From the NCBI GenBank assembly GCA_015863215.1, contig JACBXN010000023.1:1-64000 (forward strand): a DNA stretch of 64,000 nucleotides. The letters run 5' to 3'. The position numbers and the translations under genes are program-made. Of this stretch, positions 7,528 through 15,939 are shown piece after piece; position 1 is the stretch's first letter, and each line of letters begins with the position of its first letter. The notes beneath the pieces were generated by a model. It was given only the letters and a program-made list of their open reading frames with translations. It had not been told where the DNA came from and ran no database searches. The DNA is from Aerococcaceae bacterium DSM 111176 (GTDB lineage Bacteria; Bacillota; Bacilli; Lactobacillales; Aerococcaceae).

Positions 7528-8560
7528 AATGTTGATACGCTTTCTCATCGATATATCCATAAGCCCAGGCACGATTCAGCTCTTGATTGAGTGTGCTGAA
7601 AAGATCGGGGTGAGGGTGATGTAAATTCTTTTCAAGTGCTTCACCGTGCAATATTTCAAGTAGGGCTAGCCTTTGGACATCTAATTTAATGTGGGTACAA
7701 TCCGATGAACACTGTTCACCACATTGAGCGCAGTATCTAGGAACGAGTCGTTGAGAAACAATGCCAATTAATGTTTGAGATAATTGTTGTGATGTGATTT
7801 GCAATTCCTGGAGGCGTCCTAAAACACCGATGGCATTTTTGGCATGAATTGTTGCAATCATTAAATGGCCTGTTAATGCGCCTCGAATACACATGCGAGC
7901 AGTTTCTTCATCTCTAATTTCACCAATCATTAAGACGTCGGGGTGGTGTCGTAGAGAGGCCTTGATTAGAGTGTCATAAGTTACATTTGCTCGTGTATTT
8001 ACTTCCGTTTGTAAGAATTGTGGTTCATAAATTTCAACAGGATCTTCCATAGTAATAACCTGTAAAGGTTCATCCCGCATTCGTTCGCGTAAGAGTTGAT
8101 AAATTGAGGTGGTCTTACCAGATCCAACTGGACCTGAAAATAAGATTAATCCACTCTTACGCCTTATAAGTTGCCTGAGAATTTCTTGAGATTTAGGAAA
8201 ATAAGTTCTTAATGTAGTTTGATCTATTTTTGACTGCTTAAGAATCCGAATAACGATTGATTCATATAGTTTGACATTCGTGATCGTCGAAAACCTCAAT
8301 TCGATCGAATTTGTTGAGAGTGGAAGTGTACAAGAACCTGATTGTGGTTTTCTGCGTTCACCGACGTCCATATTAGCCAAAAATTTAAAATAACTAATTA
8401 ATCTTTTTCCCCAGTCAAAATCAGCCTCCTTATGTAATACCAATTTGCCATTAATTCTAAAGAATGTTTTGTAGTCATTTTCTGCGGGGAGAATATGTAT
8501 ATCCGATACCCCTTGGCTAATGGCATATTCAATTAAAATTTCTGCATCTTTTTCTATCAT
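7514..8560 (-). CDS. comGA: Competence pilus assembly ATPase ComGA
   Basis: A 348-aa GspE/PilB-family traffic ATPase, normal length for ComGA. Visible motifs are the Walker A box GPVGSGKTT (about residue 143), an Asp box around ITMEDPVEIYEPQFLQTEV, Walker B with LMIGEIRDEETA, and the His box GHLMIATIHAKNA. A zinc-binding cysteine cluster (CAQC-x3-C-x3-C) lies near residue 278. It hydrolyses ATP at the inner face of the membrane to drive pseudopilus assembly and is needed for DNA uptake. First gene of comGA-GG; AGGAGG precedes the ATG. With coiA and mecA in the same window it suggests a working transformation apparatus. Confidence 0.93.
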   Translation of the reverse strand: MIEKDAEILIEYAISQGVSDIHILPAENDYKTFFRINGKLVLHKEADFDWGKRLISYFKFLANMDVGERRKPQSGSCTLPLSTNSIELRFSTITNVKLYESIVIRILKQSKIDQTTLRTYFPKSQEILRQLIRRKSGLILFSGPVGSGKTTSIYQLLRERMRDEPLQVITMEDPVEIYEPQFLQTEVNTRANVTYDTLIKASLRHHPDVLMIGEIRDEETARMCIRGALTGHLMIATIHAKNAIGVLGRLQELQITSQQLSQTLIGIVSQRLVPRYCAQCGEQCSSDCTHIKLDVQRLALLEILHGEALEKNLHHPHPDLFSTLNQELNRAWAYGYIDEKAYQHYELV

Positions 8561-8600
8561 TATTTTTCTACCTCCTTTTGACTACACTATATAAATAGGC

Positions 8601-8690
8601 GAAAAAATCGAAAAGTTGAAAAAAAAGTGAAAAAAGTTCAAAAAAAGTGAAAAAAGTTGCTTTTTTATAGGCTATACTTGAAAAAGTTAG
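8601..8690. promoter_or_regulatory. Phased A-tract region upstream of comGA
   Basis: Runs of 4-8 A recur about every ten bases from 8602 to 8655 (8602-8607, 8611-8614, 8619-8626, 8630-8635, 8640-8646, 8650-8655), then a T tract at 8661-8666 and another A tract at 8681. An 18-base unit is repeated exactly at 8621-8638 and 8641-8658. Helically phased A-tracts bend DNA. The region lies between the divergent comG and rpoY-rnjA operons. I found no convincing ComX (TACGAATA) box. Confidence 0.6.
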
Positions 8691-8807
8691 TGTGTTAAAA
8701 TGGAGATAGTTATGTTTTTCATTTACAAATTGAATTTAAATATAAGTTGACGAGTAATACTTATATAATATTGAATTCAAAATAATAATGTTACAGAGGA
8801 GAATAAA

Positions 8808-9023
8808 ATGATTTTTAAAGTAATGTACCAAGAATCGAAAACAGCAGCACCATTGCGCGAAGATACAAAGAGTTTATATATTGATGCAGCATCAATTCCA
8901 GAGGCACGTGAACAAATTTCACAAAATACACCATACATAATAGAATACATCGAGGAGTTATCACAAGCTCATTTAGAATATGAGCAAGAGAATAACCCTG
9001 ATTTTAAGGTTTTGACTTTCTAG
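8808..9023 (+). CDS. rpoY: RNA polymerase epsilon subunit RpoY
   Basis: A 71-aa protein of the RpoY (DUF1447, YkzG) family, standard length. It binds RNA polymerase as the small epsilon subunit in Firmicutes. The N-terminal MIFKVMYQE, central L-Y-I-D-A-A-S-I-P-E-A-R and C-terminal F-K-V-L-T-F ending are typical. AGAGGAGAA precedes the ATG. Its stop codon directly abuts the rnjA start, the usual arrangement, so the two are co-transcribed and coupled. Confidence 0.93.
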   Translation: MIFKVMYQESKTAAPLREDTKSLYIDAASIPEAREQISQNTPYIIEYIEELSQAHLEYEQENNPDFKVLTF

Positions 9024-10736
9024 ATGGCAGTCAATCTAAAAAATAATGAAGTAGGCGTTTTTGCTGTCGGTGGTCTAGAAGAAGTTGGAAAAAATATGTA
9101 TGGGGTCCAATTTCAAGATGAAATTATCATACTAGACTGTGGAGTACTCTTCCCGGAAGATGAGTTATTGGGAGTAGATTATGTTATTAATGATTTCCAA
9201 TATCTTGTTGAAAATAAAGACAAAGTAAAAGCACTCGTCATTAGTCATGGACATGAGGACCACATTGGTGGAATTCCTTACTTATTAAAACAAATTAATG
9301 TACCTATTTATGCGGATCCATTAGCAAGTTCTTTAATTCGAAATAAATTACAAGAGCATGGTTTATTACGAGATGCAAATATGACAGAGTATCATGAAGA
9401 TACAGAAATTAAATTTGATAAATTATCTGTCAGTTTTTACCGCACAACACATAGTATTCCTGAGGCATATGGAGTGGTTGTACACACACCACATGGAAAG
9501 ATTGTCTTCACTGGAGACTATAAATTTGACTTTACACCTGTAGGTGACCCAGCAAATATTCACCGCATGGCTAAATTAGGTGATGAAGGTGTGCTACTGA
9601 TGATGGGAGACTCAACAAATGCTGAGATTCCTACATTTACCATGTCAGAACAAGTGGTTGGTAAATCAATACATAATATTATTCAGAGTATCAACGGTCG
9701 TGTAATTTTTGCGACATTCGCATCAAATGTTTCAAGATTACAACAAGTCGTTGAAACAGCCATTAAAACTGATCGTAAAATTGCCGTATTTGGTCGCAGT
9801 ATGGATAATGCATTTAAGAATGGTCGAGAATTAGGCTACATTGATGATCATGGTAAAGATGTTATTATCGATAGCCGTGACATTAATCGTTATCCTGCTG
9901 AAGAATTAATTTTATTATGTACGGGTTCTCAAGGTGAACCAATGGCAGCGTTAAGTCGTATTGCTAACGGGACGCACCGCCAAATTACAATCCAGCCAAA
10001 TGATACAGTCATTTTCTCAAGCTCACCAATTCCAGGGAATACAACATCAGTCAATAAAGTGATTAACAAATTAACTGAAGCAGGCGCTGAAGTGATTCAT
10101 GGAAAATTGAATAATATTCATACATCAGGTCACGGTTCTCAACAAGAGCAATTACTGATGATGCGCTTATTGCAGCCGAAATACTTTATGCCTGTCCATG
10201 GGGAATACCGCATGTTGCATATTCAATCGCAATTAGCACACATGGTAGGAATTCCAGAGCAGAATACATTTGTCATGAAAAATGGGGACATGTTAGCTTT
10301 AACAAAAGATTCAGCACGCCGTGCTGGCCACTTTGAAGCCCAAGATGTTTACGTTGATGGAAGTGGTATTGGAGATGTCGGAAATATTGTATTACGAGAT
10401 CGCCGTAATCTATCAGAAGATGGTTTAGTGATTATTACAGCAACGATTGATTACAAGAATAATCAACTCGTAAGTGGCCCAGATATTATGTCACGTGGAT
10501 TTATTTATATGCGTGAATCGGGAGATTTAATTGCTGAGATGCAACAAAAATTAAAGGCTGCTATTAATCGTGGTTTAAATGAGAATGGAAATAATGTAAC
10601 AGAGCGTATGATTCGCGACATTATCTTCGATACAATTAAGCCATTATTGTATGATCGTACACAAAGAAAGCCAATGATATTACCAGTATTACTGGACATC
10701 AATAAAGGCGTTCGTAAACGCAAAAAACAAGCATAA
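9024..10736 (+). CDS. rnjA: Ribonuclease J1
   Basis: A 570-aa RNase J1, an endonuclease and 5'-3' exonuclease central to mRNA decay and rRNA maturation in Firmicutes. The metallo-beta-lactamase core has the HGHEDH motif at residues 75-80, and TGDYKFDFTP and GTGSQGEP-like (LCTGSQGEPMAA) elements follow. The beta-CASP domain lies between about 200 and 370; HTSGHGSQQEQ and MPVHGEYRML are the beta-CASP and final metal motifs. The C-terminal domain ends in a basic tail RKRKKQA. The ATG follows the rpoY stop without a gap. Confidence 0.95.
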   Translation: MAVNLKNNEVGVFAVGGLEEVGKNMYGVQFQDEIIILDCGVLFPEDELLGVDYVINDFQYLVENKDKVKALVISHGHEDHIGGIPYLLKQINVPIYADPLASSLIRNKLQEHGLLRDANMTEYHEDTEIKFDKLSVSFYRTTHSIPEAYGVVVHTPHGKIVFTGDYKFDFTPVGDPANIHRMAKLGDEGVLLMMGDSTNAEIPTFTMSEQVVGKSIHNIIQSINGRVIFATFASNVSRLQQVVETAIKTDRKIAVFGRSMDNAFKNGRELGYIDDHGKDVIIDSRDINRYPAEELILLCTGSQGEPMAALSRIANGTHRQITIQPNDTVIFSSSPIPGNTTSVNKVINKLTEAGAEVIHGKLNNIHTSGHGSQQEQLLMMRLLQPKYFMPVHGEYRMLHIQSQLAHMVGIPEQNTFVMKNGDMLALTKDSARRAGHFEAQDVYVDGSGIGDVGNIVLRDRRNLSEDGLVIITATIDYKNNQLVSGPDIMSRGFIYMRESGDLIAEMQQKLKAAINRGLNENGNNVTERMIRDIIFDTIKPLLYDRTQRKPMILPVLLDINKGVRKRKKQA

Positions 10737-10766
10737 TTAAAGTGATTGAAAAAAGTCACAAAAAAT

Positions 10767-10808
10767 AGCCCCCAAACTCGTTGAATTATGAGTTTGGGGG
10801 CTGTTTTT
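10767..10808. terminator. Bidirectional terminator between rnjA and the GST-like gene
   Basis: A perfect 13-bp stem (10767-10779 with 10790-10802) with T5 on the plus strand and A-rich sequence on the other side, placed between convergent genes. Confidence 0.9.
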
Positions 10809-10816
10809 AATATGAA

Positions 10817-11773
10817 TTATAGTGACCAGTCGATCTCTGGACCTTTCGGAACAATTAAGTTTGCATTAATTGTTGGGTGACTACCATAATAGTGGGTCTT
10901 GATATGGTAGAAATTAACCGTATCTTGAACACCTGGCATGTGGTAGATTTGGCGAGTATAGCGCCATAAGTTTTCATAATCCCATAAATGACGTAAATTA
11001 CATTTGAAATGACCGTAATAAACACTGTCAAAACGTACAAGTGTTGTGAATAAACGAATGTCAGCTTCTGTAAATTGGTCACCGACTAAATAGTCTTTTC
11101 CTTCTAAAATTTCTTCTAATTTATCTAAGTGAGTGAAGACATTCAACATTTCTTCCTCGTAGACATTTTGGTCAGTAGCGAATCCAGCTTTATAGACGCC
11201 ATTGTTAATATTGTCATACGTTAAATCGTTCATCGCATCGATTTCCTTGCGTAATGCTTCAGGGTAGAAGTGACCTTCTTTAGCTCCTAAATCATCAAAT
11301 GCTGTATTTAACATACGAATAATATCTGATGATTCGTTGTTAATGATGCGGTCTTCTTTTAAATCATATAAGACAGGAACAGTAACACGGCCTGAATAGT
11401 CTGAATCTGAACGTGTATAGATTTGGTGCATGAAATCTGCATCCATCACTGGATCTTTGATGACACCTTCATCATCAGCAAAAGTCCAACCATTTTCTAA
11501 CATAATTGGATTTACGATTGATAAACCAATAAAATCTTCTAATCCTTTTAATTGACGAACCATATAAACACGGCTTGCCCATGGACATGCAAGTGAAATA
11601 TATAAGTGATAACGTCCTTTTTCAGCAGGAACACTCTTTTGACCTTCAGGACCGGCTTCGCCATTTGGAGTAATCCAGTCTCTAAATTGTGAGTCTTTAC
11701 GGATGAAACGTCCACCAGTGCTCTCTGTATCATACCATTGGTCTTTCCATTCACCATTTACTAATAATCCCAT
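10817..11773 (-). CDS. Glutathionyl-hydroquinone reductase (Xi-class GST, YqjG/ECM4)
   Basis: A 318-aa protein of the omega-like glutathione S-transferase family YqjG/ECM4, normal length. These enzymes reduce glutathionyl-hydroquinones through an active-site Cys. The N-terminal thioredoxin-like domain has the signature L-A-C-P-W-A-S-R (Cys about residue 63), and NNESSDIIRMLN binds the thiol substrate. The helical domain has YKAGFATDQNVYEEE and FTEADIRLFTTLVRFD. Lactobacillales often make or import glutathione, but no such genes are here. AGGAGG precedes the ATG. Monocistronic. Confidence 0.88.
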   Translation of the reverse strand: MGLLVNGEWKDQWYDTESTGGRFIRKDSQFRDWITPNGEAGPEGQKSVPAEKGRYHLYISLACPWASRVYMVRQLKGLEDFIGLSIVNPIMLENGWTFADDEGVIKDPVMDADFMHQIYTRSDSDYSGRVTVPVLYDLKEDRIINNESSDIIRMLNTAFDDLGAKEGHFYPEALRKEIDAMNDLTYDNINNGVYKAGFATDQNVYEEEMLNVFTHLDKLEEILEGKDYLVGDQFTEADIRLFTTLVRFDSVYYGHFKCNLRHLWDYENLWRYTRQIYHMPGVQDTVNFYHIKTHYYGSHPTINANLIVPKGPEIDWSL

Positions 11774-11913
11774 AAGAACCTCCTATAATTTGATTACTTA
11801 GAATTCGTACTAATTGTACAACAAAAACTCAAATAATACAAATCTAATGCATCCCTTATGAATAATCGTTATACTAATACTTATGATAACATGTATTATT
11901 AAAGGAGCGTTCA

Positions 11914-12429
11914 ATGGATAACGAAATAACAGCTAAATTAAGATTAACGAGTTTATTAACAGATTGGCTAATGATGAATCTCGCTTTTCTAGCTGGAGGG
12001 GTCATTATATTAGCCATAAATTTTATCGTACAATTATTTACTGGTAGCTATTTACCGCTTTTCATTAACCAACTGCTATTAGTTATTATTATTTATATAC
12101 CATGGTTAGGTCTGCATGTTTGGTTTGATTTGGAAAAGGGTGGTTCACTGGGTAAACAGATGTTTCGACTATCAGTTAATTATCAAAATTCAAATATACT
12201 TGTAATTGTATTAAGAAATGTTTTAAAATGGATAGGAACATTCATAATATTGAGTAGTATGGTTCATATTCTTTTTAATGAAATTACAACTGTCAGCGGT
12301 ATTTTATTTATCTTAAGTTTTATTTGGTTACTGGCAAATATTTTAATCTTAACTGTAAACAAAGGGAAATGGCATTTTATCGATAAAATTGTAAATAGTC
12401 AGGTTAATTTCAAAGAATCATTATCATAA
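11914..12429 (+). CDS. RDD family membrane protein
   Basis: A 171-aa integral membrane protein of the RDD family, with the namesake residues in R-L-T-S-L-L-T-D (first helix) and a later Asp in WHFIDKIV. About four hydrophobic segments are seen (roughly 17-45, 48-68, 92-115, 120-145). The GGSLGKQMFRLSV loop is typical. RDD proteins have no well-defined common function; some act in Na+/H+ exchange. AAAGGAGCG precedes the ATG. It is 33 bases upstream of the L,D-transpeptidase gene and probably co-transcribed. Confidence 0.8.
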   Translation: MDNEITAKLRLTSLLTDWLMMNLAFLAGGVIILAINFIVQLFTGSYLPLFINQLLLVIIIYIPWLGLHVWFDLEKGGSLGKQMFRLSVNYQNSNILVIVLRNVLKWIGTFIILSSMVHILFNEITTVSGILFILSFIWLLANILILTVNKGKWHFIDKIVNSQVNFKESLS

Positions 12430-12462
12430 ATCTTTCACTATAATATCCAAAGGGGGAGTAAG

Positions 12463-13845
12463 ATGGAAAGATTAAAATCACTGAATCGATCTCAAAAGAT
12501 AATCATTGGCTCTATTGTATTGATCGTAGTCATTTATTTAATCGGTGTTGTTTATCATAATAATCATTTTCTGCCCAGAACCAATGCAGGAGCAGTTAGT
12601 GTTTCAGGTCAAACGGTAGAAAGTGCGACAGAGAATATTAATGAAAACTTACAAACTTATCCAATCGCTATCACTGAAGACGACGAGGAATTTGGTTATA
12701 TTGAATTAGGGCAAGTCAATGCGCAGTTCATCGATGACCAAGTCTTACGTAATGCCATGACTGAACAAAATCAATGGTCTTGGCCATTCGCTATATTCGG
12801 TAATCGTCACATAAATATTAGCGATTCAGTAGACGTTGAAGAAGGCTTAGTAGCTGGTTTAATCGAAGCTTTAGGTATTAATAATGATGAACGTACACCT
12901 TCAACAAATGCTTATTTACAAGAATCAGATAATGGGATGGATATCATCCAAGAAACATATGGAGATCAAATAACCGTTGATTCTCTTGAAATAGGGCTGA
13001 AGGATACCTTTGACAAAAATACTGAAACATTGGAGTTAAATACTTCTTATGATAAGCCATCGATTCTAGAAGATAGTCAAGCGATTCAAGATCAAATGAC
13101 ACATTTAGAAGCAATGAGAAACACACAAATTACGATGACTTTCGATGGAAATGAGGTAAAAATTCCTCAAGAATCTATCTCTTCCTGGGTATTTGTAGAT
13201 GAAGAAGGGAATCCACAAGTGGATATCACTGCAATAGAAGATTATATTCTAGAGGTAAACCGTGAACATTCACAGTTATTCAAATCTCATACATTCAATA
13301 GTACCTACCAAGGGCAAGTTCAAGTTGATCCAGGAACATTAGGTTGGTATATTGATCGATTTACAGAATCTGAAAATATTGCGAGTTTAATTCACCAAAC
13401 AGGGGAATATCACTATGAACCATTTATTGACGGCTATGGCTATGGAATGGATGGAATGGTTGGTAATACTTATGTTGAGGTGGATTTGGCCAATCAGATG
13501 ATGCTCATTTATGAAGAGGGCGAGTTATTATTAGAGACACCGATTGTGTCTGGTAAAATTGGAGCCAATACTATTCCAGGTGCTTATGAAGTGTGGCAAA
13601 AATTAGAAGATACAGATTTAACAGGATATGACCCAACGAGAGACCGTGATTATGTTCAGCCGGTGGATTATTGGATTGCATTTGATGATCAATTACAAGG
13701 TATACATGATGCTGGATGGCAATCATACTTTGGGGGAGATGCGTATCTTAATTCTGGTTCCTTAGGATGTATTAATACACCACCAAGTGTCATGACAACC
13801 GTCTACGAAATTGTTCAAGTTGGATATCCAGTTATTGTGTTTTAA
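12463..13845 (+). CDS. L,D-transpeptidase with peptidoglycan-binding domains
   Basis: A 460-aa membrane-anchored L,D-transpeptidase. An N-terminal TM helix (about 14-31) is followed by two PG_binding_4-like regions (about 45-310) and a YkuD catalytic domain (about 325-460). The catalytic part shows V-D-L-A-N-Q-M-M-L-I-Y-E, then HDAGW and SGSLGCIN with the nucleophilic Cys. The usual S/T-H-G-C-x-N has Leu for His here. Such enzymes make 3-3 peptide cross-links or attach proteins to the wall and resist most beta-lactams. A strong AAAGGGGGAG site precedes the ATG. Confidence 0.88.
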   Translation: MERLKSLNRSQKIIIGSIVLIVVIYLIGVVYHNNHFLPRTNAGAVSVSGQTVESATENINENLQTYPIAITEDDEEFGYIELGQVNAQFIDDQVLRNAMTEQNQWSWPFAIFGNRHINISDSVDVEEGLVAGLIEALGINNDERTPSTNAYLQESDNGMDIIQETYGDQITVDSLEIGLKDTFDKNTETLELNTSYDKPSILEDSQAIQDQMTHLEAMRNTQITMTFDGNEVKIPQESISSWVFVDEEGNPQVDITAIEDYILEVNREHSQLFKSHTFNSTYQGQVQVDPGTLGWYIDRFTESENIASLIHQTGEYHYEPFIDGYGYGMDGMVGNTYVEVDLANQMMLIYEEGELLLETPIVSGKIGANTIPGAYEVWQKLEDTDLTGYDPTRDRDYVQPVDYWIAFDDQLQGIHDAGWQSYFGGDAYLNSGSLGCINTPPSVMTTVYEIVQVGYPVIVF

Positions 13846-13878
13846 TTTTTGGAAAAAATGGATATGATTTAAAAACAT

Positions 13879-13933
13879 ACAACCGCATAAAATCATTGAG
13901 CTATAAACAATGATTTTATGCGGTTGTTTGTTT
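13879..13933 (+). terminator. Terminator of the RDD/L,D-transpeptidase unit
   Basis: A perfect 20-bp stem (13879-13898 with 13908-13927) followed by a T-rich tract. Between it and 14070 lies AT-rich sequence with one more 9-bp hairpin (14011-14019 with 14037-14045) and no gene. Confidence 0.85.
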
Positions 13934-14070
13934 AATTACATCACAAAAAAATAAGAGTTTGTTTGAGGGCGGAAAATCAGTACAGGAAAAGTGGAGATTA
14001 TGTGTGAATGCGGAAAAACGTCTCCTAAAACAGTAGGTTTTTCCGTATCATACGATAACTATGTGAACAG

Positions 14071-14100
14071 AAAAAAGGGCGCCATTTCGGCAGCCCTTTT
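14071..14100 (-). terminator. Terminator of the ArAE-like gene
   Basis: On the minus strand an 8-bp stem (14100-14093 with 14080-14073) with inner pairs is followed by six T. The hairpin overlaps the stop codon of the gene it ends. Confidence 0.8.
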
Positions 14101-15196
14101 AAATTTCGTCTAAATCGGGTTCATCCTCAAGACCATCTTCGATATTATATCGTTCTAAATAAATTCGGATTAAATTATTTAGTTTATTAATTTCCTCTTC
14201 ATATCGATAAATAGATGACATTATATGAATGACACCATTAACTTCTGTGGCATAACTATCATCATTATGTAAATGTATCTTTGCTTGTTCAAAGAATTTC
14301 TCTAAGTATTCATCGCGCCAATCCATTGGTTGTTCTATAAAACGAACTTCATCGGGCGAAACGCGTCCACTAAATTTAAGTAAAATTTGTTCATGGGCCG
14401 ATAAGAGTGTTTCCATTCTTTCTCGAACTAAGTCTCGTAGTTCAGGAGAGAAATCATTATAAACGTGATCATTTTTGTGGAACACACGAACCATTGAGAA
14501 AGTCCGTTTAGTTAATCTAACCATATGTCTAAAGATAACTAGTCGCCGTGCTACAATTGGACGTCGCCTTTTATCGATAATCACTTCTTCACGCATCAAA
14601 GAAAAATATGTCTCAATACTACTAACTTTAGATTCTAATTGTTTATGATCTTGGTGCATAATACTGAAATTTGTACTTTGACGTAATGAAGCACGAATGG
14701 ATACGAGCATTTCATTCGTTGTTTCAGTTAATGTTTCATAAAAAATTTGATCGTAATGTGGTGGATAAACAATCCAATTAACTAAAAAGGAAATGATAAC
14801 GCCAATCACAGTTTCTAGAACACGGTAAATTGCAATTAATACAAAGTTTGGATTGGTTGTTAACATGATGACGACAACGGTAATGACAGCTAAAGTAATC
14901 ACATCGCCTAATTTTAAGGCATTCAAGATAGCGATGGTTAACATCACTCCGACCCCGATAGCTACCGGACTATTACCTATGGTAAACATCAGGAAAACAC
15001 CGACGAGACCACCTATCGTATTACTGACAACACGTTTTGTAAAAGCATCATAAGACTGTTTTACAGAAGGCATTGTTGTTGTGATAGCAGCAACAGCTGC
15101 TAAGGATGGACTATTGTCCGGAATTAACCAAGTTGATAAATAGACTGAAATTATAATAGCAAGGCCTGTTTTGAAGACACGTGCTCCAATTTTCAT
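14099..15196 (-). CDS. Aromatic acid exporter-like (ArAE_1/YqjA) membrane protein
   Basis: A 365-aa protein with about five to six N-terminal TM helices (residues 1-150) carrying the ArAE/FUSC-like pattern K-x-G-x-A-x-x-I and SPSLAAVAAITTTMPSV, and a C-terminal cytosolic helical region (about 155-365) with charged coiled-coil stretches. The family (YqjA, DUF939) is predicted to export aromatic acids but substrates are mostly untested. The start at 15196 is chosen because AGGGG lies about eight bases upstream; the frame is open to 15241 without a good site. It diverges from the PerR-type gene. Confidence 0.78.
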   Translation of the reverse strand: MKIGARVFKTGLAIIISVYLSTWLIPDNSPSLAAVAAITTTMPSVKQSYDAFTKRVVSNTIGGLVGVFLMFTIGNSPVAIGVGVMLTIAILNALKLGDVITLAVITVVVIMLTTNPNFVLIAIYRVLETVIGVIISFLVNWIVYPPHYDQIFYETLTETTNEMLVSIRASLRQSTNFSIMHQDHKQLESKVSSIETYFSLMREEVIIDKRRRPIVARRLVIFRHMVRLTKRTFSMVRVFHKNDHVYNDFSPELRDLVRERMETLLSAHEQILLKFSGRVSPDEVRFIEQPMDWRDEYLEKFFEQAKIHLHNDDSYATEVNGVIHIMSSIYRYEEEINKLNNLIRIYLERYNIEDGLEDEPDLDEI

Positions 15197-15350
15197 AAAT
15201 CTAACCCCTATTTCATAATTTAATATACTATTATTATACACGATTAATTTTAAAAAGTTTATTTAAAGGAATAAAAGACTAGAAGAATTCTTGATTAGTT
15301 ACAGTTTTTGTCAAATATGGTATAGTTAAAGGAAAGAAAGGGGGATGATT

Positions 15351-15821
15351 ATGAATAAAAATGTCAGCCATCAATTAGAGAGCTTTGATAAGGAAGTCGA
15401 CCATGGACTGCAATTATTAAAAGAGCATAAAATTCGCATCACCCCTCAAAGGCGAGCGTTATTGGAATATCTAATTAACACAGATCAACATCCTACCGTT
15501 GACGAAATATTTAATGATTTAAGCCAAAATGAAATGTTAGGGATTAGTCTTGCGACAATATATAATAATTTAAAAGTATTAGTTGACGTTGGCTTAGTTA
15601 ATGAAATGAAATTTTCAAATGTTACTAGCCGTTATGATTATAAAGGCCATAATCATCGCCATATTTTATGTACAAACTGCGGTAATATTGGTGATTTTCA
15701 TTACGACGAAATTGTTAATTTAGATAAAATTGTCGCCGAACAAACAGGGTATCAAGTAAGTTTTAATAAATTAGAAGTGTATGGACTCTGTCCAGAATGC
15801 CAGAAGTTATTAAAACAGTAG
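15351..15821 (+). CDS. perR: Fur-family regulator, PerR type
   Basis: A 156-aa Fur-superfamily repressor. The winged helix (about 20-90) has ITPQRRALLEYL and the recognition helix region LGISLATIYNNLKVLVD. The dimerisation domain has the His-rich GHNHRHILCTNCG and CPEC, giving the two CxxC pairs of a structural zinc site. The NHRH and DFHY residues suit a PerR-like regulatory metal site, so peroxide sensing by Fe/Mn is likely, though zinc or iron sensing cannot be excluded. The ATG at 15351 is preferred over 15345 because the G-rich site abuts the latter. Confidence 0.85.
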   Translation: MNKNVSHQLESFDKEVDHGLQLLKEHKIRITPQRRALLEYLINTDQHPTVDEIFNDLSQNEMLGISLATIYNNLKVLVDVGLVNEMKFSNVTSRYDYKGHNHRHILCTNCGNIGDFHYDEIVNLDKIVAEQTGYQVSFNKLEVYGLCPECQKLLKQ

Positions 15822-15856
15822 TTCGCGTAAAAGAACAAATGCTTTCAGAGAGTATA

Positions 15857-15907
15857 AAATAGCGCGCCATCAATGAATTGTTATCATTGATGGCGCGCTA
15901 TTTATAT
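15857..15907. terminator. Bidirectional terminator between perR and trpS
   Basis: A perfect 20-bp stem (15857-15876 with 15884-15903), GC-rich in the middle and A/T-rich at the base, so it can act in both directions between convergent genes. Confidence 0.85.
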
Positions 15908-15939
15908 TGAATCTAATAATTAACCGAGTAGACTAATCG

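Noticed and set aside
8561-8610. ComX/SigX box (TACGAATA) for comGA
   Set aside because: The nearest sequence (TTCGCCTATT-like on the minus strand) does not fit; the promoter remains unassigned.
15221-15240. PerR box (TTATAATNATTATAA) near perR
   Set aside because: Only about 10 of 14 positions match in a very AT-rich stretch, and it lies upstream of the divergent gene.
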